Shown: piece after piece, positions 15,284-24,906 of the stretch | Layout of the letters: each line of letters opens with the position of its first letter | Numbering within the stretch: position 1 is the stretch's first letter | Assembly (NCBI RefSeq): GCF_002027705.1 | Contig: NZ_MBTG01000056.1 | Location: forward strand, 186,001 to 250,000 | Direction of reading: 5' to 3' | Source: Paenibacillus ferrarius | Lineage (GTDB): Bacteria > Bacillota > Bacilli > Paenibacillales > NBRC-103111 | Length of the DNA stretch: 64,000 nucleotides | Notes under the pieces: model-generated | What the model saw: the letters and a program-made list of their open reading frames with translations, nothing else | Database searches by the model: none | What the model was told of the DNA's origin: nothing | Translations under genes and position numbers: made by a program

Positions 15284-17015
15284 CCATAGTAATTTTCAAA
15301 GTGATAATTTCAAGCACACAAGAAAAAGCTCTCGTGTTGGAGATAATCCTGAATTCAATTCAAATGTAAAATTAGATGAGTCTAAAGGAAGTTCGTTTGA
15401 TCGTAATTTAGAAAAATGGATTCAGTTTATCCAATGGAGCAAATGGTTTCCCGATCTATTCTATGATCTTATTTCTCCAGAAAAAGGTGGAATGCGATTA
15501 GATTTAGATCAAAGAGTCTTTCTTCGCTCTATGAGCCGTTTTGTAAGCACCTATGGAGTATTTCCGAGGGGTTTTGGGAAGACAATGCTCGAATTAATGA
15601 GCATATATCATACCTGCATACATTTTCCCGATATAACTATGGCTATGAGTGCTCAGACTCGTGAGAATGCAAGTTCTATTAGCGAAGAGAAACATAATGA
15701 AATTATTAAATGGTTCCCGTTAATGAATAATGAAATTGTGAAATCAAGTTTCAGCAAAGATCAAGTTGAAGTTATATTTACATCTGGTGCAATCTATAGT
15801 GTCTTGGCAAATTCTCAACATTCAAAGGGACAAAGAAGACGCAGACTTAATGTTGAGGAATCAGCACTCCTAAATAATGCATTATTCAAAGATGCACTGG
15901 AACCTGTCGTAAATGTTCCTAGAAGGACGATAGGTAAACTATCAACCATTAATCCATATGAGTTAAACGGCATGATTAACTACTTAACTACTAGTGGCTA
16001 TCGCGGCAGTGATGAGTTTATTCGTTTGATAAACATGATTGACGATATGGCAGAACTGAAGGGGAAAATGGTTTTAGGTGCGAGTTGGGAATTACCTTGT
16101 CACTATGGACGTGGAGAAACTAGAAGTCAAATTCTAGCCAAGAGGGACGATCCCACTACAAGCTCGGTTTCCTTCAACCAAAACTATGGGTCGAAATGGT
16201 GCGGTGCGTCTGATGGAGCACTAGTTAGTATCAACAAACTATTAGAATTAAGAACAGTTCCTACCGCGAGTATTCAACCTCGTAAAAATCGAGAGTATTT
16301 TATTGGTGCGGATATTGCACGTTCACAATCAAACAATAATAACAAATCGGCATTTGTGGTTATTGAAGTTGAACGGGCATCCAATGGAAAAATTAAAACA
16401 GCAACAGTTTGTAATATTTTTGTTCCTCCAAATGGAACTAATTTTAATGATCAAGCAATGTTTCTCAAACGGCTGGACAAACATTATGGTGGTAATGTAA
16501 CAGTAGTGGATGCTAATGGAATTGGTCAAGGTGTTGTTGAAGAACTAATGAAACAAACTATTGATCCTTTACAAAATGACCCTTATGAAAGTTGGGATAC
16601 AATCAATACTGATGAAATCCCTCAAGATGATGTGTCCCCTAAGAAGATATTTAGTTTGAAGGCACAAGGAATTCAAACAGACATTGTAACTAATTTCATT
16701 GATTTTGTTGAAAGTGGTAGGCTGAAATTGCTTGTACCAAGTAAGTTGTTAGAGTCAAACGATAGAGTTAAAAGTAATAAAGATGATAATCAAATTAAAG
16801 CAGCTCACTTTCAAACAGATCAATTAATTGACCAAACTGCTAACTTAAAACTGGTTCAGAAACAAGGCGGGAAATTAAGCGTTGAGCAGGTAGCTAAAAA
16901 GACAGAAAAAGATATTTGGGCTGCTCTTGCTTATATTTTATACTACTTAAAACACTATGAGGATAACAAAAGAGAAGAAGAAGAAACCAATATTCTAGAT
17001 TATTTATGGGTATAA
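15276..17015 (+). CDS. Terminase large subunit
   Basis: 579 residues, GTG start overlapping the previous gene by eight bases. The ATPase half has the Walker A-like FPRGFGKT at about residues 94-101 and a Walker B/catalytic segment ending RRLNVEESALL. The nuclease half has IGADIARSQSNN followed by VVDANGIGQG, the RNase H-fold metal positions. The motor packages DNA into the procapsid and cuts concatemers, bound to the portal encoded next. The protein lacks a membrane or signal segment, as expected. Confidence 0.9.
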   Translation: MTSHSNFQSDNFKHTRKSSRVGDNPEFNSNVKLDESKGSSFDRNLEKWIQFIQWSKWFPDLFYDLISPEKGGMRLDLDQRVFLRSMSRFVSTYGVFPRGFGKTMLELMSIYHTCIHFPDITMAMSAQTRENASSISEEKHNEIIKWFPLMNNEIVKSSFSKDQVEVIFTSGAIYSVLANSQHSKGQRRRRLNVEESALLNNALFKDALEPVVNVPRRTIGKLSTINPYELNGMINYLTTSGYRGSDEFIRLINMIDDMAELKGKMVLGASWELPCHYGRGETRSQILAKRDDPTTSSVSFNQNYGSKWCGASDGALVSINKLLELRTVPTASIQPRKNREYFIGADIARSQSNNNNKSAFVVIEVERASNGKIKTATVCNIFVPPNGTNFNDQAMFLKRLDKHYGGNVTVVDANGIGQGVVEELMKQTIDPLQNDPYESWDTINTDEIPQDDVSPKKIFSLKAQGIQTDIVTNFIDFVESGRLKLLVPSKLLESNDRVKSNKDDNQIKAAHFQTDQLIDQTANLKLVQKQGGKLSVEQVAKKTEKDIWAALAYILYYLKHYEDNKREEEETNILDYLWV

Positions 17016-17043
17016 AATGTCCAAACAGGAAGAGGGTGATTAA

Positions 17044-18582
17044 TTGGACAACGGTAAAAACGCTGAGTCAGAAATTGAGCAAGCGGAATTATTAAATTAT
17101 GCAATTGAATATGCTAAATCTGTAAATAACGCTGGAAATAATTCGATATTCTACAATCCTATTTGGCAGAATGAATTACTTAAAAGTATCAACATGTCTC
17201 CAGTAAAATATGACCGTAAAAAAGTTGAAGAGTTGATAGCTAATCCTCGTTCAAATGAAAAAGCATTGCGTGACTTAGCACAGTATCTTCAGAATTACAT
17301 CATGCAATTTAATAAACTGGTGCAGCATTATGGTCGCATACTAACTTTTGATTATTTCCTTGAACCAACCAATGCAGATGCAGAGGATATGACAACGAAG
17401 AAATTCAAGAAAAGTTATGAGAAAGCCTGTGCATGGCTAGAAAGTTTAAATCCTAAAAAAATACTTCCTGAGATAACTACGATGTGTATTTTGGAAGATG
17501 CCAAGTTTTATTATGTGAGAGATTCAGGTGAAGATGTTGTGTTGCAGGAGATGCCTAGTGCTTATTGTAAAATTGTAAATAAGACAGAGTTAGGGTATCA
17601 GTATGCATTTAACATGGATTATTTTATGCAAGCAGGTGTTAACATTAATGATTATGCTCCTGAATTTGCTCAACATTACCTCGACTTTTTAAACGGCACA
17701 GATAAGAATAAAGGTTACATGCATTGGGTAACATTAGATCCGTCTAGCGCATTTGCCTTTAAATTTGACGAAAACAGAGCAGGTCAAACTCCTCCACTGA
17801 TGGGGTTATTTGTTGATTCTGTTGAGATTGCATCTTATAAGAATCTATTGAAGACAAAAACCCAACTTGATGTTTGGAAAATCATTTTAAATAAAATTCC
17901 ACTTCATAAAGAAGAAAAGAATGGAAATAAAAAAGATAACTTTGCCATAGCTGCTGATACCGCGGGTAAATTCTCAAGTTTGATGCAAGCCGCGATGCCA
18001 GAAGGTGTAAAAGTTGTTACTATGCCTCTAGATTCTGATGTAATAGATTTTTCTAATTCTCAAAATAAAAACGATATTGTAGGCATTGGACAACAGCATT
18101 TCTATGAATCGGCGGGCACATCTCCAATTCTATTTGGTGATAAAGGAACGAACGGTATTGGAATCAAAGCTTCAATTAAAACTGATGAAGCTTATGTAAT
18201 GCACATGTATAGGCAGTTTGAAAGATTCATCAATTATAAACTGAGAAAAGTAACTGGCTCATATAGATTCAAAATTACATTTCCAGATATAACTATTTTT
18301 AATCGTGAAGAAAAGATGGATATGTATTTAAAAGCAGCTAATTTTGGCTTCCCAAAACTACTTGTGGCCTGTGCTCTTGGAATTACTCCTCAACAACTTG
18401 TTAATCTATCGAATTTTGAGTCTAGCTTGGGACTTGAGAATATTATGAAACCATTAATATCATCTCACACTTTAAGTGGTGATAAAGAAGGTGGAGCAAG
18501 TAAAAAATCAGATAAAGATATTACTGATGAGGGACAGAAAAGCAGAGATAACGGAAGCAACGAATCAGACAACAGGGTTTAG
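17044..18582 (+). CDS. Portal protein
   Basis: 512 residues from a TTG following a GAAGAGGGTG ribosome site. Position directly after the large terminase, size and a helix-rich core with a disordered, Ser/Asp/Lys-rich C-terminal 40 residues fit SPP1/SPbeta-type portals. It would form the dodecameric ring at the capsid vertex. No catalytic motif is expected. Followed 16 bases later by the protease/scaffold gene. Confidence 0.8.
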   Translation: MDNGKNAESEIEQAELLNYAIEYAKSVNNAGNNSIFYNPIWQNELLKSINMSPVKYDRKKVEELIANPRSNEKALRDLAQYLQNYIMQFNKLVQHYGRILTFDYFLEPTNADAEDMTTKKFKKSYEKACAWLESLNPKKILPEITTMCILEDAKFYYVRDSGEDVVLQEMPSAYCKIVNKTELGYQYAFNMDYFMQAGVNINDYAPEFAQHYLDFLNGTDKNKGYMHWVTLDPSSAFAFKFDENRAGQTPPLMGLFVDSVEIASYKNLLKTKTQLDVWKIILNKIPLHKEEKNGNKKDNFAIAADTAGKFSSLMQAAMPEGVKVVTMPLDSDVIDFSNSQNKNDIVGIGQQHFYESAGTSPILFGDKGTNGIGIKASIKTDEAYVMHMYRQFERFINYKLRKVTGSYRFKITFPDITIFNREEKMDMYLKAANFGFPKLLVACALGITPQQLVNLSNFESSLGLENIMKPLISSHTLSGDKEGGASKKSDKDITDEGQKSRDNGSNESDNRV

Positions 18583-18598
18583 GAGGTGAGAAATAAAA

Positions 18599-20053
18599 TT
18601 GAAAGAACCTAAAAATAAATCTATACCTTTATTATTTCAGAAAATTAATCACTATGATTCAGTTGAAGATGATGTCCGTTTCCTCAAAGTAAAGATTTGG
18701 CTGATGCATTTAGGTGAAAATCTAAATGGTAGCTACTTTGCAAAAGAGGTAGTTGAAGCAGCAGTACCAACATTGAGTAACACGCCGATATTAGCATACA
18801 TTGAGGACAACTCTGAAGGAAATGAAGATTTTTCAGACCACCGTCAAGCCTTAATTAAAAAAGATGGCAAATATGCTGTTAAGTACTTAGGTTCGCCTAT
18901 TGGCGTAATACCAAGTGATAACAATGCTCAATTTGAAGATCGCTTATGTGATGACGGAATTACTAGGTCTTTTTTAACTGTTGAGGGTCTCGTTTGGCGC
19001 AAATTCGATGATCCAGTAGACATCCTTAATAGAGATTTAATTAAGGCAGAATCGATGGAGCTTGCTGATAATTATGAAGGTGAGTTTAAAGAAGATGGCT
19101 TATTCCATTTTACTAAATTCAGCTTTTTTGGTGCTTGCGGATTGGGTTCAGATGTTAAACCTGCAATGCAAAATGCAACTATTGAGGTTCAGTTTTCAGA
19201 AGTTGAATTTTCTAAGTTGGTCAATGAAAAGATTGAATTATTCAAAAGGATTTATTCTGCAAAAGGAGGTAAAGAATTAGTGAATAAAGAGTTTACATGG
19301 TCAAGCGAACAACTAGAAGATGAACTTCGTCGTATCGTTAGACAAAACAAAAAAACGGATTCGTGGGGATATGAGTACTGTGACGAATACCTCGTAGACT
19401 TTCTGCCAGAAGAAAAAGTTGTAATTGTATTTAATTACGAAAAATCAACTTATCTTGGCTACGAATACTCTGTAATAGGTGATGTAGTTTCCATTAATTA
19501 CGAAAGTCAGTCAAGATATAAAGACGAGTGGAAGAAGATGAGTCTGCCACAAGAAGGCGATACCGAGGAAACAATTGATTTTAATTTTGTTCCATCTGAA
19601 GTCATGGAGTATTCTCTGAAGGTAAAAGAAGCAGAACTTCGCAAAGAATTTGAAACTGCAAAAGAATGTGCTGTTTCAGAACTTCAAGAAAAACTTCTCG
19701 ATATGAATAATAAATATTCAGAACTTGAAAATAACTTTACTCAATTGAAAGAGTTTAAAGACCAGTACGAGAATCAAGAGAAGCAATCGAAAATCAAAGA
19801 AGCTTTCCGAAGATTTTCTAATGTTCTTGATAAAGATGAGCTGGATTTATTCAAAGAGAAATCAAACAATTGTGAAAATGTTGATGATTTTATCAAGGAT
19901 TTAAAATCTTTTGCTTGTGATAAACTTCTGGCCAAAACAAACGATAATAAAGGTGGACATATGTTTGTAGGTATTCATGTAGATGGAAATCCTTCTGATG
20001 AAATTGATAAAAGTAATGTTTGGTCTAGACTAAAAAGTAAAAATAATAATTAA
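18599..20053 (+). CDS. Putative prohead protease/scaffold fusion
   Basis: 484 residues, TTG start nine bases after GGAGGTGAG. The N-terminal 200 residues resemble phage maturation proteases: a HLGENLNGSYF strand, NTPILAYIE and a conserved DHR. The middle and C-terminus (about 340-430) are a Lys/Glu coiled coil typical of scaffolds. The protein would shape and then process the procapsid. Its last codons, SKNNN, are encoded by an AAGTAAAAATAATAAT string that matches the repeated intergenic box. Confidence 0.6.
   Translation: MKEPKNKSIPLLFQKINHYDSVEDDVRFLKVKIWLMHLGENLNGSYFAKEVVEAAVPTLSNTPILAYIEDNSEGNEDFSDHRQALIKKDGKYAVKYLGSPIGVIPSDNNAQFEDRLCDDGITRSFLTVEGLVWRKFDDPVDILNRDLIKAESMELADNYEGEFKEDGLFHFTKFSFFGACGLGSDVKPAMQNATIEVQFSEVEFSKLVNEKIELFKRIYSAKGGKELVNKEFTWSSEQLEDELRRIVRQNKKTDSWGYEYCDEYLVDFLPEEKVVIVFNYEKSTYLGYEYSVIGDVVSINYESQSRYKDEWKKMSLPQEGDTEETIDFNFVPSEVMEYSLKVKEAELRKEFETAKECAVSELQEKLLDMNNKYSELENNFTQLKEFKDQYENQEKQSKIKEAFRRFSNVLDKDELDLFKEKSNNCENVDDFIKDLKSFACDKLLAKTNDNKGGHMFVGIHVDGNPSDEIDKSNVWSRLKSKNNN
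20036..20046 (+). promoter_or_regulatory. AAGTAAAAATAA-type box before capsid genes
   Basis: The string lies inside the last codons of the upstream gene and 31 bases before the next start codon, matching the spacing seen at 42069 and 54266. Because it is also coding, chance is not excluded. Confidence 0.3.
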
Positions 20054-20066
20054 GGAGATGTTTTAG

Positions 20067-20573
20067 ATGTCAGCATGTGTGAATTTAAATGATATGTCAG
20101 GGTTTCAAATCGACACCCTAGTAAAAGCAGTTCAAAATACAGTCCCAATGGATAACGGTAGTTTGGTTACACTTGGAGGTATTGTAGCAGGGAATCCCGA
20201 TGTTCGTGTTGTTGCAGCTCCAGTGGATGTTTTAAAAGATGAAATTTTGTTAGTACACTCACCAGAAATTATTGAAATTAATGGACTTCGTGTACCATTA
20301 ACCGATGTAACACTATTCACTAATCCCGCAAATCGTCCTGCTCGTGCTTATCGTCTTCGAGTTGGCGATACATACACAACAACTGATGATGGCTTCACAG
20401 GTACTTCAGTATTGTTGCAATATGTAGTTCCAGTTAATGGCTCTATGAAACCTGCTGTTGCTGCTGATTTGACAGGTAACACTCGCCTAGCGTTGAGAGT
20501 TATTCAGAAACTAACTGTTTCGATTGGTTCTGCTCGTGTAGCAGCAACTCAACTAGAAGTTGTAAAAGCGTAA
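20067..20573 (+). CDS. Putative capsid decoration or head structural protein
   Basis: 168 residues, rich in Val, Thr, Ala and Asn with beta-strand periodicity and no membrane segment. It lies between the scaffold/protease and the major capsid gene, where head-decoration or stabilising proteins are usual. AAGGAGATG ribosome site. Family not recognised. Confidence 0.5.
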   Translation: MSACVNLNDMSGFQIDTLVKAVQNTVPMDNGSLVTLGGIVAGNPDVRVVAAPVDVLKDEILLVHSPEIIEINGLRVPLTDVTLFTNPANRPARAYRLRVGDTYTTTDDGFTGTSVLLQYVVPVNGSMKPAVAADLTGNTRLALRVIQKLTVSIGSARVAATQLEVVKA

Positions 20574-20603
20574 TTTAAACAAAAAAAAAGGAGTTGTATC
20601 TAA

Positions 20604-21719
20604 TTGTTACATAAACATTTTACTCAAAGATTCAATAATTTTTCAAAAGATCAAAAAGATATCGTTCAAGCAGGTGTTGAACTATTCTATCACTGGAAGT
20701 ATGAGAACGCTAAACCACATGAAAAAAGCAAGGACAAATATAGAAACTTTGCTGAAAAGGGTGGATCGTATCAGGATAAACAAAAACTCTTTTCTGATAA
20801 TCTGATTAAACAAGCAATGTCCGCTGCTTATTTACCTGATGGTCTAGAATTCAGTCAGTCTGTAATGATGCAACATCCTACTGTGAAGTTTGCTATGTTT
20901 GCAATTATCTCTGAGATCATTGATGTAGTTATTCCTGAAACAGTTTTGGATAATTTCTATCAATTTGCAGAAGTACGGAACGGCACTTGGGGAGATTCTT
21001 TTGTTTTTAATGTTCCTAATAATGATATGTTCGTAGTATCTAAATTCACTGATGGTATCCGCAAAGGTAATCGTCAACGTTTGGTTGGTACAGATGTGAT
21101 CCTGAATCCTGTTATGCGTGAAGTAACAATTGGCGAAGATCTCTATCGTGTAATTGCTGGTAAAGTAAACTGGGGCGATTGGGTTAATCGTGTTGCTAAA
21201 GCCATCGAAACTCAAATTACTATCGATATCTACAGTTCTATTTTTAGTTCTTATTCTTCTTTGGGTACTGCATATAAACAAAGTGGTGCATTTTCTCAAG
21301 GAAGCTTCAATAACCTTACTCAACTTGTAGAAGCAGCAAATCATGGCGCTTCAGCCGTTGCATTTGGTACAAAAATTGCACTTTCTAAAGTTGTTCCAGA
21401 TAATCAATATCTAACTTTTGGATTAGGACAAGAGTACAACACAGCAGGATATTTGGGTAATTTCCAAGGGACTGGTTTGTTTAAATTTGACCAACGTGTA
21501 ACTCCAAATACAGACACCCTTGCAATCTCTGATCAATACCTCTTAATCGTTGCTACAGCTGTGGAGAAACTAGTCAAAATCGCTTTCGAAGGTGAAACTA
21601 TGATTAGCCAAACTGATTCTAACTCTAGCGCAGACAACAGTATTGATTATACTGTCAAAAAGAAATGGGATACTAAAATCATTACATCTGCAAAATACGG
21701 GATGTATCAATTGGCTTAA
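20604..21719 (+). CDS. Major capsid protein
   Basis: 371 residues, TTG start after AAAAAGGAG. Placement after protease and decoration genes, an N-terminal helical arm followed by a mixed alpha/beta core, and a dedicated terminator right behind it all fit an HK97-fold major capsid protein. The segment NQYLTFGLGQEYN and the Gly-rich, beta-strand C-terminal third are typical. Assigned from context more than sequence identity. Confidence 0.7.
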   Translation: MLHKHFTQRFNNFSKDQKDIVQAGVELFYHWKYENAKPHEKSKDKYRNFAEKGGSYQDKQKLFSDNLIKQAMSAAYLPDGLEFSQSVMMQHPTVKFAMFAIISEIIDVVIPETVLDNFYQFAEVRNGTWGDSFVFNVPNNDMFVVSKFTDGIRKGNRQRLVGTDVILNPVMREVTIGEDLYRVIAGKVNWGDWVNRVAKAIETQITIDIYSSIFSSYSSLGTAYKQSGAFSQGSFNNLTQLVEAANHGASAVAFGTKIALSKVVPDNQYLTFGLGQEYNTAGYLGNFQGTGLFKFDQRVTPNTDTLAISDQYLLIVATAVEKLVKIAFEGETMISQTDSNSSADNSIDYTVKKKWDTKIITSAKYGMYQLA

Positions 21720-21736
21720 TATCACAATAAATAAGT

Positions 21737-21763
21737 GGAGAAAGTCAAAGTGCTTTCTCCTTT
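21737..21763 (+). terminator. Terminator behind the capsid gene
   Basis: GGAGAAAG (21737-21744) pairs with CTTTCTCC (21753-21760), then TTTAATA. It probably reduces read-through so that capsid message is in excess over connector genes. Confidence 0.65.
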
Positions 21764-21789
21764 AATACAATTTCAGGGAGGATTTATAA

Positions 21790-22455
21790 GTGAGAAATAG
21801 TAAAAACGATACGCATACTTCTGACAAAAGTGTCGAGGCTTTGGAAAGTGTAACTAAATCACAAGCAGAAATTGAAGTTGAGGAATTAAAAGTACAACTT
21901 GCTGAAATGCAAAAGTTAATTGAATCAATGGCAAGTAATCAAGATCAAAATACATCTAAAACCAAAGATACAGACGGTATTTTTGTTTCAGATATCCAAG
22001 ATCCGATTCCATCAAATAAGTTGATTCAGATTATTAGCATGGTTTCTGGTGGACTAAATCTTGAAGCTAACGGAAAGAAAATTAATATTCCTGATTTTGG
22101 GAACACAATACAAATCACATTCGAAGATTTAAGAGCAGCATATAATCATACTCCGAAAATTATTGATGATGGCTGGCTATTAATTCAGAGTGAAGAAGCT
22201 GTTAAGTACATGTATCTAGAAGAAAAATACAAGAAATTTGTTAGTAAGAAGTTTATTGAAAATATCATTAATCTTCCAAAGGATCAGATCGTCGAAACTC
22301 TAAAGGGACTCGGAACAGTCGCACAAAAGACTAGTATTGATTTAATCATTAAAGGTCTTGCTGATAAAGATGATAAATATTCTGATATGAACAAACTACA
22401 TGTAATTAGTGAATTTATTGGTCAAGACATCAATGAATTAGCAAAAAATCGCTAA
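21790..22455 (+). CDS. Hypothetical head-region protein
   Basis: 221 residues from a GTG after CAGGGAGGA. Residues 1-60 are charged coiled coil; the rest is a compact helical domain. Between capsid and connector genes, it may be a head-tail joining or minor head protein. No family recognised. Confidence 0.5.
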   Translation: MRNSKNDTHTSDKSVEALESVTKSQAEIEVEELKVQLAEMQKLIESMASNQDQNTSKTKDTDGIFVSDIQDPIPSNKLIQIISMVSGGLNLEANGKKINIPDFGNTIQITFEDLRAAYNHTPKIIDDGWLLIQSEEAVKYMYLEEKYKKFVSKKFIENIINLPKDQIVETLKGLGTVAQKTSIDLIIKGLADKDDKYSDMNKLHVISEFIGQDINELAKNR

Positions 22456-22482
22456 TAAGAAGAAAGGTATGAGTGGTGAGAA

Positions 22483-22914
22483 ATGACTCCGTACCAACAG
22501 GTATATCAAAGATTCGCAATTAAAGTTGAAGATTACACTTTGGACGCATTGTTTCGATCATCCATACCTAATTATGAATTGTATTTGCTTGGTTGGTTGA
22601 AAAGTGCAATTCCAAAGTTTACGAAATGCGTTAAAGACTTAACAGATAGGGATGATTCAGCTCAAATGTTTAATCAGACCTTATCTGAAAAAGAGGAAGA
22701 AATCCTTGCATTCTTGATGCAAATCGAATGGTCAGAGAAGGAAGTTAAAAATGTTAATGAAATGAGACTTGCATTGAGCACTTCTGATTTTAAACGATAT
22801 GCAGAATCAAATAACTTAAAAGTTAAAATTGATCTGCAAAATCAACTTATTGAACGTGCTGATGCAATGATTGTTGAGTACACATATGAAAATTTTGACT
22901 TCTCTAAGATTTGA
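22483..22914 (+). CDS. Putative head-tail connector protein
   Basis: 143 residues, helical, with Tyr-rich N-terminus. Its size and place directly after the capsid block fit the adaptor that sits under the portal (gp6/gp15 type). Inference from synteny. Confidence 0.45.
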   Translation: MTPYQQVYQRFAIKVEDYTLDALFRSSIPNYELYLLGWLKSAIPKFTKCVKDLTDRDDSAQMFNQTLSEKEEEILAFLMQIEWSEKEVKNVNEMRLALSTSDFKRYAESNNLKVKIDLQNQLIERADAMIVEYTYENFDFSKI

Positions 22915-22929
22915 GGTGTCATAGGATAA

Positions 22930-24384
22930 ATGAGTTTTTATGATGCTTATAATGCAAAATTAAGTGTAACTGATGCAGATCCAAGAACTTATAGCATCAA
23001 CAATACCAAGAGAGTTATTCAAGCAGGAATTAAGGATTCACCATCTTATATGGAAGTTACATTTAACAATTCTCTCCTAAGCGTAGGTGTTCAAATTGTA
23101 GATGATAGTAAAACTAAAGAGCTTAAGCTCTTATCAACACTAGACTCAAATTACACTTCTGGAAATTATGTTCACTGGAATAATGAGACATGGCTAACTC
23201 TAATTGTTGATGATATGGCAAGCATCTACAAGCGAGGAACCATTAAAAGATGTATTTCATCGTTAAAGTGGTGTGACTCATTAGGAGCAATTAAAGATGT
23301 ATATTTTACTGAAGCAGAATACATAAGTCATAATCTAGGCTTAAACGATGGCAGAGTGATTACTTTGTCTGATGAGCGTAGAAGTATTGTTGTCCAAAAA
23401 AACATTGATACTCTTCGTATTCATAAGCAGCAACGCTTTATATTCGAAGAGGGTAGATGTTGGAGGGTAACAGGGATTAATTCACTGACTGAAAATCTAA
23501 TAACATTTGAGCTTGAAGAAACATTACTAAACGAGAGTAAAGATAATGTTGCTTTGAGGATTGCAGACTATTTCATCCATGATTACTCAATTCATATTTC
23601 CAATGGAAACAACGTTAATCTAAAACCAAATGACACTTTGCAACTTGAATTGGTAATTAAGGATCATGGAACAATAACAAGCCTTCCTCTGACATACTTA
23701 TCTTCTGATGATTCAATTATAACCGTAAATGAGACTGGATTAATTACTGCAATCTCAAACGGTATTGCAAACATTCGAGTATCTCTGACAAATAGCCCAG
23801 ATGTTGTAGATACATTAGATGTAGTAGTAAGTGATGCTGTTCATTCTGGATGGACTCTAGATATTAGCGGTAGTGACTTCTGTAAAATCACTCAAGTTCA
23901 GAAGTTCATTGGAACAGTTAAAAACAATGGAGTAACCGACACTACTAAGTTAATCAGATGGACTCTCTACGATGACTCAGGAGTGCAACCAACTACATTA
24001 GGTGTGATTGTAAGCCAGTCGGGTCATGAAGTATCTATACGGGCTAATAAGAAGTATACAGGGTATGTGAAGATTAAAGGTGTCTGTTACGAAGGTACTA
24101 ATTTCACGGTTGAGGATTTAGCTACCTTTACAATTGAAGACCTTTCAGAGTTAACAGTTGATCAGTTACATGATGCTGGATTCATATCTGAAGAGGTTGC
24201 AGAGTATTCAGTTGAAGAACTGTCTGTACACACAATTGATGAGTTATTTTCATTAGGATTAACAACGGAACAATTGGCCTCGTTTACTGTTGAAGATTTA
24301 GCTATGTATACTGTGGGCGAATTGGCTAATGAGAGAGTGTTGGTGTCTGCTATGAAAAGAGTCCAAATTAAGAGTTTAATTTAA
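22930..24384 (+). CDS. Head-closure-type protein with Ig-like domain and C-terminal heptad-like repeats
   Basis: 484 residues. Residues 1-205 resemble head-completion or stopper proteins. About 225-305 is a bacterial Ig-like (Big2) domain: SSDDSIITVNETGLITAISNG-type spacing and VSLTNSPD. The C-terminal 95 residues (DNA 24106-24333) repeat a motif of the form FTVEDLA / FTIEDLS / LTVDQL / YSVEELS / HTIDEL about every 9-17 residues. The Ig-like domain could bind the cell surface or decorate the neck. The repeat tail is unusual and its function unknown. Confidence 0.5.
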   Translation: MSFYDAYNAKLSVTDADPRTYSINNTKRVIQAGIKDSPSYMEVTFNNSLLSVGVQIVDDSKTKELKLLSTLDSNYTSGNYVHWNNETWLTLIVDDMASIYKRGTIKRCISSLKWCDSLGAIKDVYFTEAEYISHNLGLNDGRVITLSDERRSIVVQKNIDTLRIHKQQRFIFEEGRCWRVTGINSLTENLITFELEETLLNESKDNVALRIADYFIHDYSIHISNGNNVNLKPNDTLQLELVIKDHGTITSLPLTYLSSDDSIITVNETGLITAISNGIANIRVSLTNSPDVVDTLDVVVSDAVHSGWTLDISGSDFCKITQVQKFIGTVKNNGVTDTTKLIRWTLYDDSGVQPTTLGVIVSQSGHEVSIRANKKYTGYVKIKGVCYEGTNFTVEDLATFTIEDLSELTVDQLHDAGFISEEVAEYSVEELSVHTIDELFSLGLTTEQLASFTVEDLAMYTVGELANERVLVSAMKRVQIKSLI

Positions 24385-24421
24385 GGGGAAAACACAAAAC
24401 TGATTTGAGGAGGGGATTAAG

Positions 24422-24895
24422 ATTAAGAATTTTATTAACTTGAGTGAACAAAAAGTAGAGATAATGACCAGACTTATCGAATCAGAAGAGCTAGTCAAGG
24501 CTGTAGGCTATAATGAATCAAACTTCTTAGAGCAGCCAATCATAACTGACCCCTCTTCTCTTATATATGAAAACATATATCCGTACAGATTTGTCCCCGA
24601 TCTTAACACGCACCAGAAAACGTTTATCACTCTCAGTTTCAGAGGATATAAGCCTGTTGATGGTTATTATAAATCAGGATTAGTTTACTTTAATGTAATC
24701 ACTCACAAAGACCTGATAAAGACAGATTATGGGGCCTTGCGATATGATTTTATTATTCAAAAAATTGATGAGCTGATGAATAATACTCGTGGACTAGGAA
24801 TTGGCAACACTCAATTTCATAGTATGGACGAATTGTACATTGATGAGAAGTATATGGGTATGTTCATTGCGTACAAACTTCTTGATTTTAGTTAG
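24422..24895 (+). CDS. Putative tail-terminator/minor structural protein, possible ATT start
   Basis: The TTG at 24440 is 25 bases from the only ribosome site, GGAGGGG (24408-24414). An in-frame ATT at 24422 is seven bases from it and gives a natural N-terminus (MKNFINLSEQK). I therefore prefer the rare ATT start, 157 residues. The protein is alpha/beta without membrane segments. Its place before the tail-tube gene matches tail completion proteins. Family not recognised. Confidence 0.5.
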   Translation: MKNFINLSEQKVEIMTRLIESEELVKAVGYNESNFLEQPIITDPSSLIYENIYPYRFVPDLNTHQKTFITLSFRGYKPVDGYYKSGLVYFNVITHKDLIKTDYGALRYDFIIQKIDELMNNTRGLGIGNTQFHSMDELYIDEKYMGMFIAYKLLDFS

Positions 24896-24906
24896 GTGAT
24901 TGAGCA

